Source: Tetrapisispora phaffii CBS 4417 (lineage: Eukaryota > Ascomycota > Saccharomycetes > Saccharomycetales > Saccharomycetaceae). From it: a stretch of 64,000 nt of DNA. Of this stretch, positions 19,057 through 29,799 are shown one piece after another. The stretch is taken from contig NC_016529.1 in NCBI RefSeq assembly GCF_000236905.1, positions 620,001-684,000 of the forward strand. Direction: 5' to 3'. A model generated the notes under the pieces. It saw only the letters and a program-made list of their open reading frames with translations. It was not told where the DNA came from and made no database searches. Both the position numbers and the translations under genes were made by a program. Each line of letters begins with the position of its first letter. The first letter of the stretch is position 1.

Positions 19057-20961
19057 ATGTCCATTCAAGGCTCTCCTGTTGTTCTATCAAGGTATGATTC
19101 AAGTGGTCAATATTTAGCATGCGTCACTGTTGAATTGGATAAACAGCGTGTTTCTGTTGAATCAATAGGTGATTCAAATTATAGTTTCGACAATCAATCA
19201 TTTTTATACTTTGATGACTCCAATTTAGGTGTCTCCAGTTTGAAATGGAGCTATCTTGCATCTACCGAAACGTCATGTGTGTTGATTGGTTTAACAAATG
19301 GTGAGATTTGGATATATTCTCCATTATCAAATGAAGTTATCTATAAGTTATCAACAAACAACTCTTTTGAAATTAAGGATATCGATGTTTTAGATGAGAA
19401 ACTATTCTGTGTTGACAGTAAGGACTATATATATGAGTTTTCTCTATCTGAATTTAAGATGATTCAACATTTTCAAATCGAATCATGTATTGCATTGAAT
19501 AAGATCACTATTTTGCCAACAAACCCAAACCATATTTTGGTTGCTTCGCATTCAATTTTCTTGGTAGATATTACATCCAAGGAGGTACAGCTTACAATCC
19601 CAGGACATATGTCTCCAGTTAGCATTTTAAAGGTATTAAACAGTGAATTTATTCTTTCAACTGCGCGGGATGATAGATTCATGAATATTTATGATATAAC
19701 TTCCGGTCTAACCAAAACAGTATTAGTTGCCCAATCTGACATCGTGGGTTTTTCAAATACAAGTGAAAATGCAATTGCTATCATTACAGAAGATGGTAAG
19801 ATTGAAATTTTTGAAGATCCTTTAGTTTCAACAACTACAACTAAGAGAAGAGGTAATAAATCGAAACACGCTTCCAAAACTATAGAATTTAAATCGGAAA
19901 AGGATCAAATCATTCCAGCATTGAACTTATTTATCAGTGGTGACATACTAAATGTCACTTGGTTACAGAATGCTACTATTAGAAATTTTACACAATTAAA
20001 ATGGAAAGAACTAGATAATAGTTACACCCACACAGTTGAACTTAATCATGGTAAAAAAAATAATTCGAAAGATCATTCTTTATATGGTCAAGATCTGGCC
20101 GCTGCCAAAACATATGCAGAAGGTAACGCTAGAGTCAGTTCTGGCGACAATTTTAAGCATGTTATGGATGTGATAAAACACATCGAGCAAGAAGAGGAAC
20201 AAAGAGAGAGAGAAGGAGAAGAAGAAAGTTCGGAAACATTAGCTGATAAATTAGAAGCTGCATCAATTTCTCGTTTAAAAAATAAAAAAATGAAAGACTC
20301 AAAATCAGGCATTGCAACTGGTACGTTTACTGTCATCTTATCACAAGCATTGCAAGCAAATGATCATTCCCTATTAGAAACTGTATTAAATAACCGTGAT
20401 GAAAGAGTTACCAAAGACACAATTTTGAGACTAAAGCCAACTTTAGCAGTTGTACTTCTGGAAAGATTGGCTGAGAGAATTGCTAGACAAACACATCGTC
20501 AAGGTCCATTGAGTATATGGGTTAAATGGTGTTTAATCATTCACGGTGGTTATTTAGTAACTGTGCCAAACTTAATATCTACGCTTTCATCTCTGCATTC
20601 AACATTAAAGAGACGTTCTGATTTATTACCAAGACTTCTAGCATTAGAGACAAGATTGGATTATGTTCTAGATACAATTGAGGTTGAGCAAAGCGATATC
20701 GTAGAAGAATTTGAATATGAAAATGAACAGTTGCTTGAACTTGAAGATGGAGAAGAAGAGGAATACGTCGAATATAACGAAGAATTAGATGACGCTGGAT
20801 TGATCGATGATGAGGAAGAAAGTTACGAAAGTGAATCGGATGAAGATATGTCTGAAGAGGACGATGGAGCTGAACAAGGTAATAAGAAGAAATTAACTCC
20901 AGAAGAGGACATCGATGACGAGGAAGATGAAGAAGCCGGATACAGTGACGAGGAGATGTAA
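19057..20961 (+). CDS. UTP5: Small-subunit processome (t-UTP/UtpA) subunit Utp5
   Basis: 634 codons, against 643 in S. cerevisiae. The N-terminal half is a WD40-type beta-propeller (repeats ending in ILSTARDDRFMNIYDI and similar). A C-terminal Utp12-family helical domain includes LKPTLAVVLLERLAERIARQ and LSIWVKWCLIIHGGYL. The last 90 residues are extremely acidic (Glu/Asp tracts). Utp5 belongs to the UtpA/t-UTP subcomplex, which binds the 5' external transcribed spacer and couples rDNA transcription with 35S pre-rRNA processing in the nucleolus. The promoter carries RRPE plus PAC. Confidence 0.95.
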   Translation: MSIQGSPVVLSRYDSSGQYLACVTVELDKQRVSVESIGDSNYSFDNQSFLYFDDSNLGVSSLKWSYLASTETSCVLIGLTNGEIWIYSPLSNEVIYKLSTNNSFEIKDIDVLDEKLFCVDSKDYIYEFSLSEFKMIQHFQIESCIALNKITILPTNPNHILVASHSIFLVDITSKEVQLTIPGHMSPVSILKVLNSEFILSTARDDRFMNIYDITSGLTKTVLVAQSDIVGFSNTSENAIAIITEDGKIEIFEDPLVSTTTTKRRGNKSKHASKTIEFKSEKDQIIPALNLFISGDILNVTWLQNATIRNFTQLKWKELDNSYTHTVELNHGKKNNSKDHSLYGQDLAAAKTYAEGNARVSSGDNFKHVMDVIKHIEQEEEQREREGEEESSETLADKLEAASISRLKNKKMKDSKSGIATGTFTVILSQALQANDHSLLETVLNNRDERVTKDTILRLKPTLAVVLLERLAERIARQTHRQGPLSIWVKWCLIIHGGYLVTVPNLISTLSSLHSTLKRRSDLLPRLLALETRLDYVLDTIEVEQSDIVEEFEYENEQLLELEDGEEEEYVEYNEELDDAGLIDDEEESYESESDEDMSEEDDGAEQGNKKKLTPEEDIDDEEDEEAGYSDEEM

Positions 20962-21819
20962 GATAGCATTTTTATAAAATAAAAATTATTATAAAAAATT
21001 TATAATATGTAGATATAACTTCAATTCGTAATCAAAAGAATATAATAATAAAACTAACACCATTGCCATACACATTATTAAACCATCAATTCATCAAAAT
21101 TGAAGTATTTTGTTCTCCATGGATACTTACGCTTTTGCTACGTTTGTTTTGGAACTCTAATCCAACTAACGACAGATCTAAATGAATGAGAAGCCACTTA
21201 GTGTTTAGGAGGAATCTAATAGTAATCCAAACAATTCAATGCACTATTACAATCATAGAGCAATAACAAGTTTTACTTAACGATACAAGAACCAAGTTGT
21301 GAAGATTACAGTCTTAGTCTTTGCTCTTTGTATGTTTGTTCTTTTGTTCTCTCGAGAAGTGAAAAATTTTCCAGGCAGAAAAAGAAACGAAAAACTTTTG
21401 CGATGAGATGAGATGAGATGAGATGAGATAAGATGAAAATAGTTGCAATTCAAGTATTTGTTTCTATTGTAGTTTCTTAGATTACCAACGCATTACTAGA
21501 AATTAAGTATAGAGTAAATACAATAATTTAACTCTTCCCCCAAGTATCAAATTATTTAATTCAATGGTGAACATATAAAAACAATTTTTTTTCACTAGTA
21601 CTTAAGATGATAGTTTTTTTTAATAATCAATTAATAGCAATCTGTTAATGTTTAAATTAATTGGGATATTAGTCCGATATTTTGATTTTCTTTAGTTCTG
21701 TCATAAATTGTTCTTATTATGTATAATATTTTGGGAGTGATCTTAATTCTTGTCTTCAGTTGAACTAAAACCAGTATCAAAATATCCAACATAAGTATAT
21801 TTGTTAATATATAATCACC
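20962..21819. promoter_or_regulatory. Intergenic upstream of HPT1 with RRPE and PAC-derived repeat
   Basis: 858 bp, unusually long for a promoter in this window. RRPE TGAAAAATTTT at 21360-21370 is followed by PAC GCGATGAG at 21400-21407, which grades into a GATGA pentamer array (separate entry). A TATA-like CATATAAAAAC is near 21569. The PAC/RRPE pair lies about 415-460 bp before the HPT1 ATG, far for such sites, so an unrecognised transcript between them and HPT1 is possible. Confidence 0.6.
21402..21436 (+). repeat. GATGA pentanucleotide array on a PAC element
   Basis: Five direct GATGA units (21402-21426), one GATAA variant and a further GATGA (to 21436). The first unit is part of a PAC element GCGATGAG. 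Each overlapping GATGAG recreates the PAC core. Confidence 0.9.
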
Positions 21820-22461
21820 ATGTCTGAAGCCGTTCAAAAACAATACATTTCTTACAATAACGTACATCAGTTGTGTCAATCTTCTGCCACTAAAATTAAA
21901 GAGTTTAAGCCAGATTTAATCATCGCTATTGGTGGTGGTGGTTTCATTCCAGCTAGAATTTTAAGAACTTTCTTAAAGGAAGAAGATGGGCCAACTATTA
22001 GAATTTTTGCCATTATTTTATCTTTGTACGAAAGGATCGCTGGTTCCGATGTCGAAGAAGCTGGCGTTAAGGTCAACAGAACTCAATGGATTGATTATGA
22101 ACAATGTAAGTTAGACTTAGTTGGTAAGAACGTTTTGATCGTGGACGAAGTCGATGACACACGTACCACTCTACATTATGCCTTAAATGAATTACAAAAG
22201 GATGCTAATGACCAAGCTGCTGCAAAGGGTTTAAACCCTGAAGAACCAGCCAACAAAACTACATTTGGTATCTTCGTTCTACACAACAAACTGAAGCCAA
22301 AGAAGGCCGATCTACCAGAAGATATGATTAAGGATGAAAAACGTTACTTTGCAGCCAGACATGTTCCAGATCATTGGTTAGCTTATCCATGGGAATCAAC
22401 TGACATCGTTTACCATACCAAGATGGCAATAGAACAAGGTAACGACGTATTTTTACCATAA
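21820..22461 (+). CDS. HPT1: Hypoxanthine-guanine phosphoribosyltransferase
   Basis: 213 codons, against 221 in S. cerevisiae. The PRPP-binding signature VLIVDEVDDTRTTL is at about residues 105-118, and an upstream loop LIIAIGGGGFIPARIL matches the family's PPi loop. The enzyme salvages hypoxanthine and guanine (with PRPP) to IMP and GMP in the cytosol. The orthologue in S. cerevisiae is YDR399W, directly after UTP5, as here. Two other purine genes, ISN1 and ADE8, lie within 14 kb, but this is inherited synteny and not a cluster. The codon choice (GGT, TTG, AAG) suggests good expression. Confidence 0.95.
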   Translation: MSEAVQKQYISYNNVHQLCQSSATKIKEFKPDLIIAIGGGGFIPARILRTFLKEEDGPTIRIFAIILSLYERIAGSDVEEAGVKVNRTQWIDYEQCKLDLVGKNVLIVDEVDDTRTTLHYALNELQKDANDQAAAKGLNPEEPANKTTFGIFVLHNKLKPKKADLPEDMIKDEKRYFAARHVPDHWLAYPWESTDIVYHTKMAIEQGNDVFLP

Positions 22462-23003
22462 ATGTATCAAATTGCATAGAATAATGGATGTATATATGTT
22501 TCCATATGTATATAATCATTACTGTATAATAGTTTAAGTAAATGCCAATCACAGAAGTATGTTTAATATTTTTTACTAAGAACTTATTGATTTTGGCAAA
22601 TAATTGATTAAAATCGTGTCTTAAATGAGTTACAATTCTCTCATAATGTCAGTTCGATAACTATAATTATTACTGTTAATTTATTACATGATACCTTTTC
22701 TTGATTATTTACTATCAAAAAGAATTTTTTATTTTGTATTAATATTATGTTACATTTATGACTACTTTCTGGTCAAACTTTGAGACCAATATACCTTTTT
22801 GTAATCCAATATATGTGGGGGCGGGATTGCAACCTATTGAGGAAACGTTAAATTTCATTAAATTAAAGTATGATATAATGCAAATAAGGATTGTAGCAGG
22901 CCTCCGAAATTTTTTGAACAGATATAATAGTATATTAAGTTTTTAGTTATTTTTCAGTTTATTTTGTTTCTTTTTTATCATCTCATTGTCAATTTAATAA
23001 CGA
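22462..23003. other. Intergenic between convergent HPT1 and RPB7
   Basis: 542 bp between two convergent stops, longer than the usual 100-200 bp. The ATG-started 62-codon ORF at 22758-22946 (YVGAGLQPIEETLNFIKLKY within it) has no recognised family. URH1, DIT1 and DIT2 lie in this interval in S. cerevisiae and are absent. Confidence 0.5.
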
Positions 23004-23519
23004 TCATATAGCACCCAAGTAATCTTCCTTTATACTACCAATGGCATGAATAGAACTAACTTGACTAATACAACCTTCTATTTTTACTCTGACTCTACTT
23101 TTAATTGTAATGACATCCTCCGCACTTTGGTAAGAAGGAGGATTAGAACCAGCATTAAATACCAAGTCTTGTGGCATCAAATGTTTAGTAACAAAAACCT
23201 TCATTGGTCCCACTTGTGCTTCGAAACCATGTTGAGAGCATGACACAACGGTACCGTCAACAACTTCACCTTTAAATGGCTTGAAAACAACTGCTCTGTA
23301 TTTTACTGTAAATTCTGCAGAACCATCAGTTGCTAAAATTCTACCACGTTCAATTTCAATTTTGTCATAGTCTAGGACACATAATATATAACCAAACTTA
23401 CCTGTACATGAACCTTCTACTTCTTGTAATAATTTAGTTTTTAAGTATTGTTTCATACGAGGGCCAAAAAAGGATGGATGCAAAATAATATTCAATGATA
23501 GATCTTTTATAAAAAACAT
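23004..23519 (-). CDS. RPB7: RNA polymerase II subunit Rpb7
   Basis: 171 codons, exactly the S. cerevisiae length. The N-terminal tip domain (MFFIKDLSLNIILHPSFFGP) is followed by an S1-like OB domain (FKGEVVDGTVVSCSQHGFEA, then MKVFVTKHLMPQDLVF). Rpb4/Rpb7 form the stalk that binds nascent RNA, and they also act in mRNA decay and export. The gene lies directly downstream of RPB2 on the same strand, so two Pol II subunits are adjacent. In S. cerevisiae they are on different chromosomes (YDR404C and YOR151C). Confidence 0.98.
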   Translation of the reverse strand: MFFIKDLSLNIILHPSFFGPRMKQYLKTKLLQEVEGSCTGKFGYILCVLDYDKIEIERGRILATDGSAEFTVKYRAVVFKPFKGEVVDGTVVSCSQHGFEAQVGPMKVFVTKHLMPQDLVFNAGSNPPSYQSAEDVITIKSRVRVKIEGCISQVSSIHAIGSIKEDYLGAI

Positions 23520-24357
23520 TATTGTATACTGTAACTTTAACCTAGTATAAGTTTCAATGTGGTCCGGTACGTTCGTTTAATTTCGCAAAAGCAATGGTCT
23601 TCAGGGACTAACAAACACAAAAAGTTTGAATTATATGACTAATTGATGGATTAACTCAATTCAAATATATTACAAATGATCAATTGCCTTATCTAACATG
23701 TCTTCGTTACAAATTAATTGTATGAAATATTCTTTATATTTTAATGAACTTCATATTTCACTGTATGTTTTTTTCCAAAAAATAATTCAAATCTCAATTT
23801 TGGATATTTTCGTGTCGGGTGATACGCAATAATATGAGATTCTAAATAACAACTCTTAATGGAAGGAATCGATGAATACCTTATAAACCTCAACACAACT
23901 ATACAATATTCAGTTAGTTCTCTGCTTAGTTTTTTTCTATTTTATTACTTTATTAAAACTATAAAATTGTATCATTAATCTACATTCAATTATTATTTGA
24001 AATTGGACATTTCTTTAAATAACTATAATACATGAATTGAAAAGGGAAAAGTTGTTCTTGAGAACCGAAAAATAATTCTACAAAATAATCATTTTTACTG
24101 TAACATGATGACCATTCGTTATAAAACCCATTCGCAGATTATTAATAAAAGGCTCTACATCAATTCGAGTTTTATTCCGTGTATTGTGAATTTTGGTTAT
24201 TATTATTTTTTTAAGGTATTTTTTTTGTTACTTACAAGTCATCGGATAATTCAATTCCTAAACTTTTCTCTTATAATTGGATAATTATAATGGATAATTT
24301 CTTGCCAGGGTATAATTTATTTTTTTATTCTTTTTTTATTCTTTATGGTCTAAACTT
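23520..24357. other. Intergenic, RPB7 promoter / RPB2 3' side
   Basis: 838 bp, very AT-rich, with several poly-T tracts. A Reb1-like CGGGTGA (mismatched core) is near 23817. I see no ORF or RNA gene. Confidence 0.5.
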
Positions 24358-27300
24358 TTAAAAGTTCTTTGAACGGTCGGTGTATAGACGTGGTGTGATA
24401 TTCATTGCCATCAGTTCTTGGAATAATAATTTAGCAGCATATGGAATACGGATTTGATAAATATCAATTTTGTTATCACAACCTTTACATTCGAATTGGT
24501 TATGATTTAATTTAGCAATGACTGTCATCAACCCACAAATACCACACACATGAACTCTAAACGCATCAGAAGCTTCCATTAATCTTTCCTTTAAGAAAGC
24601 TGCTGCACCGTGTGCAATCATACAGTCTCTTTCCATTTCACCGAATCTTAAACCACCATCTCTGGACCTACCTTCTACTGGTTGTCTAGTTAACACTTGC
24701 ATTGGACCACGAGCTCTGGCGTGAATCTTGTCGTCTACCATATGTCTTAAACGTTGATAATAAGTTGGACCAAAGAAAATTTGTGCCATTAGCTTTTTAC
24801 CGGTATGACCATTATACATAACTTCGAAACCACGAGACTGGTAACCATGTTCACGTAATAATTTAGAAATACCTTCCACAGTAATGTCTGTAAATGGAGA
24901 GGCGTCACCTTCATTACCAGATAAAGCTGCAACCTTACTTAATAAACATTCAATTAAATGCGCGACAGTCATACGAGATGGAATAGCATGAGGATTGATG
25001 ATCAAATCCGGAACGATACCTTCAGCGGTAAAAGGCATATCTTCTCTACCGTATGTGATACCAATCGTACCTTTTTGACCGTGACGAGAAGCAAATTTGT
25101 CACCGATTTGTGGAACTTTAGTGGTTCTAACACGAACTTTAACAAATTTTAGACCATCTTGATTGGTGGTAACTAATACTTGATCAACAATACCATTTTC
25201 GGTGCTTCTCAATGGTGTAGAAGCATCACGCTTCGAATGATATGCTGTTCTTTGACCTAATTCTTCTTCATCAGGGGAGATTGGAGTAGTCTTACCAATA
25301 ATGATATCTTCACCAGAAACTCTGACACCAGGAGAGATTAGACCATCGTCATCTAGTTTATCATATGAACCATGCTTCATTCTCAAAGTATTGGTACGTT
25401 GTGGTTTTTCAAAAGTTTCGGTGATAGACATACCGTATTTCTTTTCTTGATCCATGTACGATCTAAAAAATAATGATCTAAACAAACCACGATCAATTGA
25501 AGACTGGTTCATAATCATAGAATCTTCTTGATTGTAACCAGAGTAACATGCAATAGCCACAATAGCATTTTGACCAGCCGGTAATTCTCTGAACTTTAGA
25601 TATTCCATAGCACGAGTTGTACCTAATGGTTTTTGTGGGTAGTATAAAATGTTTGCCATTGTATCCATACGAACATTGTAATTCGTTAAGAAAACACCCA
25701 TAGCTTGCTTACCCATCGCAGATTGATAAGTGTTACGAGGAGATTGGTTATGATCAGGGAAAGGAATAATGGAAGCAGCAACACCTAAAATCATAGATGG
25801 GTGAATTTCACAATGTGTGAAAGTGGTGGCGTGATGTACAGCTCTGATACGTTTAGCTGTGTCAGTTTCTACATCAGGTATGGCTTCAGGTTCATCGCTG
25901 ACAGGATCTAGATCTTCAGGTTGCATAGCAATTAAAATAGATTCTTCTTCCTCGGCATCAATATATTCAACTAAACCTTCGTTTAACAAAGAAGTCCAGG
26001 TATATTCTTCAACATCTTCAAAACCACCTTCAATATCTTGATATTCGGTTGCCATTAATCTAGCAACGTGTCCCTTTCTAACTCTTAATTCTTTATGACC
26101 TAAATCATCATCATCATCAACTATAAATAGAGGTCTATAAACCCTACCTGCGTCTGTGAAAATTTTTAATTCTTGTTCACGAATATCTCTAATCATCGAA
26201 ACTTCTGGATTAATATCACCTTTTCTTCTTAATGTTCTTAAAGTCTCCATTAATCTAGCTGGATTTCTATGAACACCATGCCAAACACCATTAACAAAAA
26301 CTCTAGTAGCATCAGGAGATTGATGTGGAACATAATCTTCTAACGGTTCCATACCCCATTCACTTAAGAAAGTAATAATAGGCATTGGATCAGTACCAAC
26401 AGAAATACAGGACATAAGTGATAAATTTTTGACCAAACCACAAGCTTGACCTTCTGGAGTTTCTGCAGGACAAACAAGACCCCAATGTGTATTATGTAAT
26501 TGACGGGGTTTTGCTAATTTACCATCTCTACCTATAGGAGTGTTGGTTCTTCTTAAATGTGATAACGTTGATGAATAAGTATAACGGTTTAAAACTTGGG
26601 ACACACCAGCTCTTGAAGTCATTGCTTTCTTTTGTTCACCCCAATTACCTGTAGCTAAAGCATACTTCAAACCAGAAGTGATTGTCTTAGCATTAATGGC
26701 TAATTTCATGTTGAAATCATTAGCTTCTTCTACTGTTCTTTGCATATAACGGAAAATGTCCTTGGTTAATTTTCTAAACAAGGTTTTGAATAATTGACCT
26801 AATAATGGACCTGCTAAATCTAATCTTTTCTTACCGAAATGATCACGATCATCTTGATCTTTACGATCTAATGCACATAATAATAATCTATTAATCATAT
26901 AACCTAAGAAGAAAGCTTTTCTACTTTCAAAACCTTCTAATTGTGTAATATGTGGTAAAAATTCTTTTTGTAAAATATCTCTTGCATATTGAATTCTCTT
27001 TTCCTTCTTAATACCTAAAGCGGTACCACGACGACCAATAAAATCTAAAGCCGTTTCACGATCTTGGATAACGAAACCATCTTCCACACAAGGTTTTAAC
27101 ATTTCTAACATTTGCCAATCATTAACATCATAGCAAATATGTTCTAAGATTTCACCATCTGGAATGATACCTAAAGCTCTAAAAATGATGACAATTGGAA
27201 TATCTTGTTTAATGTAAGGTAAGGTTGCTTTTATAGTTCTAGTTGAACTACTCTCTCTACCATATAATTTAACTTGTAGTGTACTAATAAATCTAGAACC

Positions 27301-28032
27301 TTTTTCTAAAGCAGATCTAATTTCAGCTACGTGAGAAATTGGGGAAGGAGCAGCTTTTTTGAAGACTTGAACTATATTACCAGCAGAACGTTCTTGTGCA
27401 ATTAAAACTTTTTCTGAACCATTAATAATGAAATAACCACCCATATCGAATGGACATTCTTTTAATTTATATAAATCAGATTCTGTAGCGTCACTCAAGT
27501 AACAATTCTTTGATCTTAACATAACAGGTAAACGACCAATGAAAACTTTATCATTTTCACTGTCTTCTTCACTTTCTTCGGCAATTAAATTATATTTTAA
27601 TTCTCTACCTGGGACATCAGTGGCTTCATAAGTTCTCTTATTAACATCGACGAATAAACCAGAAGAATAAGTTAAATTACGTAAACGAGCTTCTTGGGGA
27701 TATAATGCATGGGTAACACCATCAGATTCATTTACCATTGGTTTCGTGACATAAATTTTACCAAAACTAATTTCATATTTTCTACTTATGTTATCTGATT
27801 CAGTAGTATGTTGAGCCAATTGTTCCAAAATTAAAGTAGAATCTTCTGAGATAATATCTTGTAGAGTATAATCAACAAATTGGTTGAATGAGTCTAATTG
27901 TTGTGATACTAGACCTTTTTCACGGAAAAAAGAAGAAATAACAGTCCATGAATCTTCTGCTGAGATTGGAGCATTCTCATCTTCAAAACCATAAGGATCT
28001 TCATCAGCATAATATTCTTCACCTTGTGACAT
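24358..28032 (-). CDS. RPB2: RNA polymerase II second-largest subunit Rpb2
   Basis: 1224 codons, identical in length to S. cerevisiae Rpb2. All beta-subunit regions are visible: the lobe and protrusion, fork loop ([20 protein letters not shown]), the hybrid-binding region ([20 protein letters not shown]), and the switch/wall segment ([20 protein letters not shown]). The clamp/anchor ends with the zinc site CGICGLM...FECKGC near residues 1163-1185. Rpb2 forms half of the Pol II active-centre cleft. It is co-directional with RPB7 and divergent from MRP20. Near-perfect conservation makes it the best anchor for species placement in this window. Confidence 0.99.
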   Translation of the reverse strand: MSQGEEYYADEDPYGFEDENAPISAEDSWTVISSFFREKGLVSQQLDSFNQFVDYTLQDIISEDSTLILEQLAQHTTESDNISRKYEISFGKIYVTKPMVNESDGVTHALYPQEARLRNLTYSSGLFVDVNKRTYEATDVPGRELKYNLIAEESEEDSENDKVFIGRLPVMLRSKNCYLSDATESDLYKLKECPFDMGGYFIINGSEKVLIAQERSAGNIVQVFKKAAPSPISHVAEIRSALEKGSRFISTLQVKLYGRESSSTRTIKATLPYIKQDIPIVIIFRALGIIPDGEILEHICYDVNDWQMLEMLKPCVEDGFVIQDRETALDFIGRRGTALGIKKEKRIQYARDILQKEFLPHITQLEGFESRKAFFLGYMINRLLLCALDRKDQDDRDHFGKKRLDLAGPLLGQLFKTLFRKLTKDIFRYMQRTVEEANDFNMKLAINAKTITSGLKYALATGNWGEQKKAMTSRAGVSQVLNRYTYSSTLSHLRRTNTPIGRDGKLAKPRQLHNTHWGLVCPAETPEGQACGLVKNLSLMSCISVGTDPMPIITFLSEWGMEPLEDYVPHQSPDATRVFVNGVWHGVHRNPARLMETLRTLRRKGDINPEVSMIRDIREQELKIFTDAGRVYRPLFIVDDDDDLGHKELRVRKGHVARLMATEYQDIEGGFEDVEEYTWTSLLNEGLVEYIDAEEEESILIAMQPEDLDPVSDEPEAIPDVETDTAKRIRAVHHATTFTHCEIHPSMILGVAASIIPFPDHNQSPRNTYQSAMGKQAMGVFLTNYNVRMDTMANILYYPQKPLGTTRAMEYLKFRELPAGQNAIVAIACYSGYNQEDSMIMNQSSIDRGLFRSLFFRSYMDQEKKYGMSITETFEKPQRTNTLRMKHGSYDKLDDDGLISPGVRVSGEDIIIGKTTPISPDEEELGQRTAYHSKRDASTPLRSTENGIVDQVLVTTNQDGLKFVKVRVRTTKVPQIGDKFASRHGQKGTIGITYGREDMPFTAEGIVPDLIINPHAIPSRMTVAHLIECLLSKVAALSGNEGDASPFTDITVEGISKLLREHGYQSRGFEVMYNGHTGKKLMAQIFFGPTYYQRLRHMVDDKIHARARGPMQVLTRQPVEGRSRDGGLRFGEMERDCMIAHGAAAFLKERLMEASDAFRVHVCGICGLMTVIAKLNHNQFECKGCDNKIDIYQIRIPYAAKLLFQELMAMNITPRLYTDRSKNF

Positions 28033-28771
28033 TTTCGTTGTAATTTGGTGTATGCTCTACTGTATCTGTATGTATGTATATATGTAACCGTTTTTTTATA
28101 ATTGGAACCAAATAAAGAAATGTTAATCAATATCAAAAATATATATATCAACCTGTATGTTTATAATTCAAAATGAAACAAAGGGCCTTTTAAAAAAAAG
28201 AACTGAAAAAAAAGAGTTTGAATTAAACAAAACAGCCCCAACAGATATCAAAGGAAAAGAATAGCCTGTTGTCCTCTTATGTAAAGCAAACTGTATATAA
28301 ACCAATTATACAAATACAGCTTCATACACACTTATAACAACTAATACTGATTACTAAAATATATTTAATTATCATCATTATTATTATTTTAAATTTGAAA
28401 AATCTTTAAAATTTAAAAAAATAATTAATTAACCAGACACAAAATGTATAAAACATACACGCTCGTGTCTCGTGACTTACCCGACATGCCGGCGCGCACT
28501 CGAGAGCCAACCAAAGTTGCAAAGAGATGGTGTTTCGTGAAAAACTGAATGTCATCGTAGACGAAGACCATAATAAATATTATAACATACAATAGCAGTT
28601 CCAGATATATGAATGTATATATAACTGTAAAGATGTGGAAGTGGTATGTGGTTTGACGATTATTTATATTGTTGGATACACACACATATACATATATATT
28701 AAGATATCTGTGTGTGTTTGAAATCGTCGTCAAATAAACTGCTTATTTTTTTTTTTGCACATATAAAAGGG
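28033..28771. promoter_or_regulatory. Divergent promoter RPB2 / MRP20 with Reb1 site
   Basis: 739 bp. A Reb1 core TTACCCG at 28477-28483 is set in a short GC-rich patch (ACATGCCGGCGCGCACTCGAG), which stands out from AT-rich flanks. Poly-A tracts at about 28190-28220 are typical of nucleosome-depleted promoters. Confidence 0.7.
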
Positions 28772-29596
28772 ATGGCGATGATGAATTTAAATGGTAATAA
28801 TAGGTTCCTAACTGTTTGTTTAAAGAATACTAATTTCTTATCTTCTTCTGCTTTTAAAGGAATATCGTTGATTAGAGGTTTAGCTACTGTTTTGAATTCT
28901 AATGATTCGACGAAAACAATTGAAAAATCAAATATTTTAAATGTTAATAATGATGATAAGGAACGTTCTAGCGGTAGGTTTAGTTCAAGAGTTATGAGAT
29001 TAGCTCGTGAAAGTATTGCATTGGGCAAGTCTCATTTCAGAGTTGGTGAAAAAGAATTATATTTTCCAAAGGCAAGAGTTATTTTGTTAAGACCAAACTC
29101 TAAACACACTCCGTATCAGGCGAAATTCATTGTACCTAAATCTTTTAATAAATTGGATTTAAGAGATTATTTATTTCATGTATATGGCTTGAGGGCAATG
29201 AACGTGACTACACAATTACTTCATGGTAGATATACTAGAGCCAATGCCGGTTCCCCAAGATATAGAGAACCACAGATTAAGAAGATGACAATTGAAATGG
29301 AGCAACCTTTTATTTGGCCAGAGGAGCCCAAGGCGGAAGAAAATGATTTATGGGATTCGCATATCATTCAAGAACTAGAGAAATATAGAGATGATAACTT
29401 AACATTCGCGATAGGTTCTGATAAATTTAAGCCTGGGTCATCTTTTGGTGGTGCTCTAGGACCATACAAACCTACTGCTCAACCATTCGTACCAAGGTCG
29501 TTGAAAAGGAAGTTCAATAATCAAAAAAGAAGATCCAAATTGAAAATAGACTACTTGAAAGGTCTAGTGAAACTGAACGAATTTGTAAATAGATAA
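28772..29596 (+). CDS. MRP20: Mitochondrial ribosomal protein uL23m (Mrp20)
   Basis: 274 codons from the ATG at 28772. The open frame extends upstream only to a GTG and is not needed; S. cerevisiae Mrp20 is 263 aa. A presequence-like N-terminus (about 1-40) is followed by the uL23 fold: ELYFPKARVILLRPNSKHTP, then KFIVPKSFNKLDLRDYLFHVYGL. Mrp20 sits near the polypeptide exit of the mitochondrial large subunit, where Oxa1 docks. The orthologue is YDR405W, next to RPB7 in S. cerevisiae; here RPB2 intervenes. Confidence 0.95.
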   Translation: MAMMNLNGNNRFLTVCLKNTNFLSSSAFKGISLIRGLATVLNSNDSTKTIEKSNILNVNNDDKERSSGRFSSRVMRLARESIALGKSHFRVGEKELYFPKARVILLRPNSKHTPYQAKFIVPKSFNKLDLRDYLFHVYGLRAMNVTTQLLHGRYTRANAGSPRYREPQIKKMTIEMEQPFIWPEEPKAEENDLWDSHIIQELEKYRDDNLTFAIGSDKFKPGSSFGGALGPYKPTAQPFVPRSLKRKFNNQKRRSKLKIDYLKGLVKLNEFVNR

Positions 29597-29671
29597 ATTT
29601 CTCAAAATGAAATTAACAGATGATCAAATGTGGTGATGTTAGATTCTAATAAATTTTTAGAGTGTATCTTT

Positions 29672-29679
29672 TGTAAATA
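29672..29679 (+). promoter_or_regulatory. Puf3-type 3'UTR element downstream of MRP20
   Basis: TGTAAATA, 76 bp after the MRP20 stop. The core matches the Puf3 motif; the -2 C is lacking. Confidence 0.5.
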
Positions 29680-29799
29680 GAGGAGTTGTATTATATATTA
29701 ATGGAATATACAATTTTAAATTCAGGATATATATATATATAAATATATGTAACTATATGTTTTGTATTGGTTATTAGCAACAGCATGACTGTTAATTCC

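Noticed and set aside
28712..28771. Upstream extension of MRP20
   Set aside because: The start would be GTG; the ATG at 28772 gives the family length.
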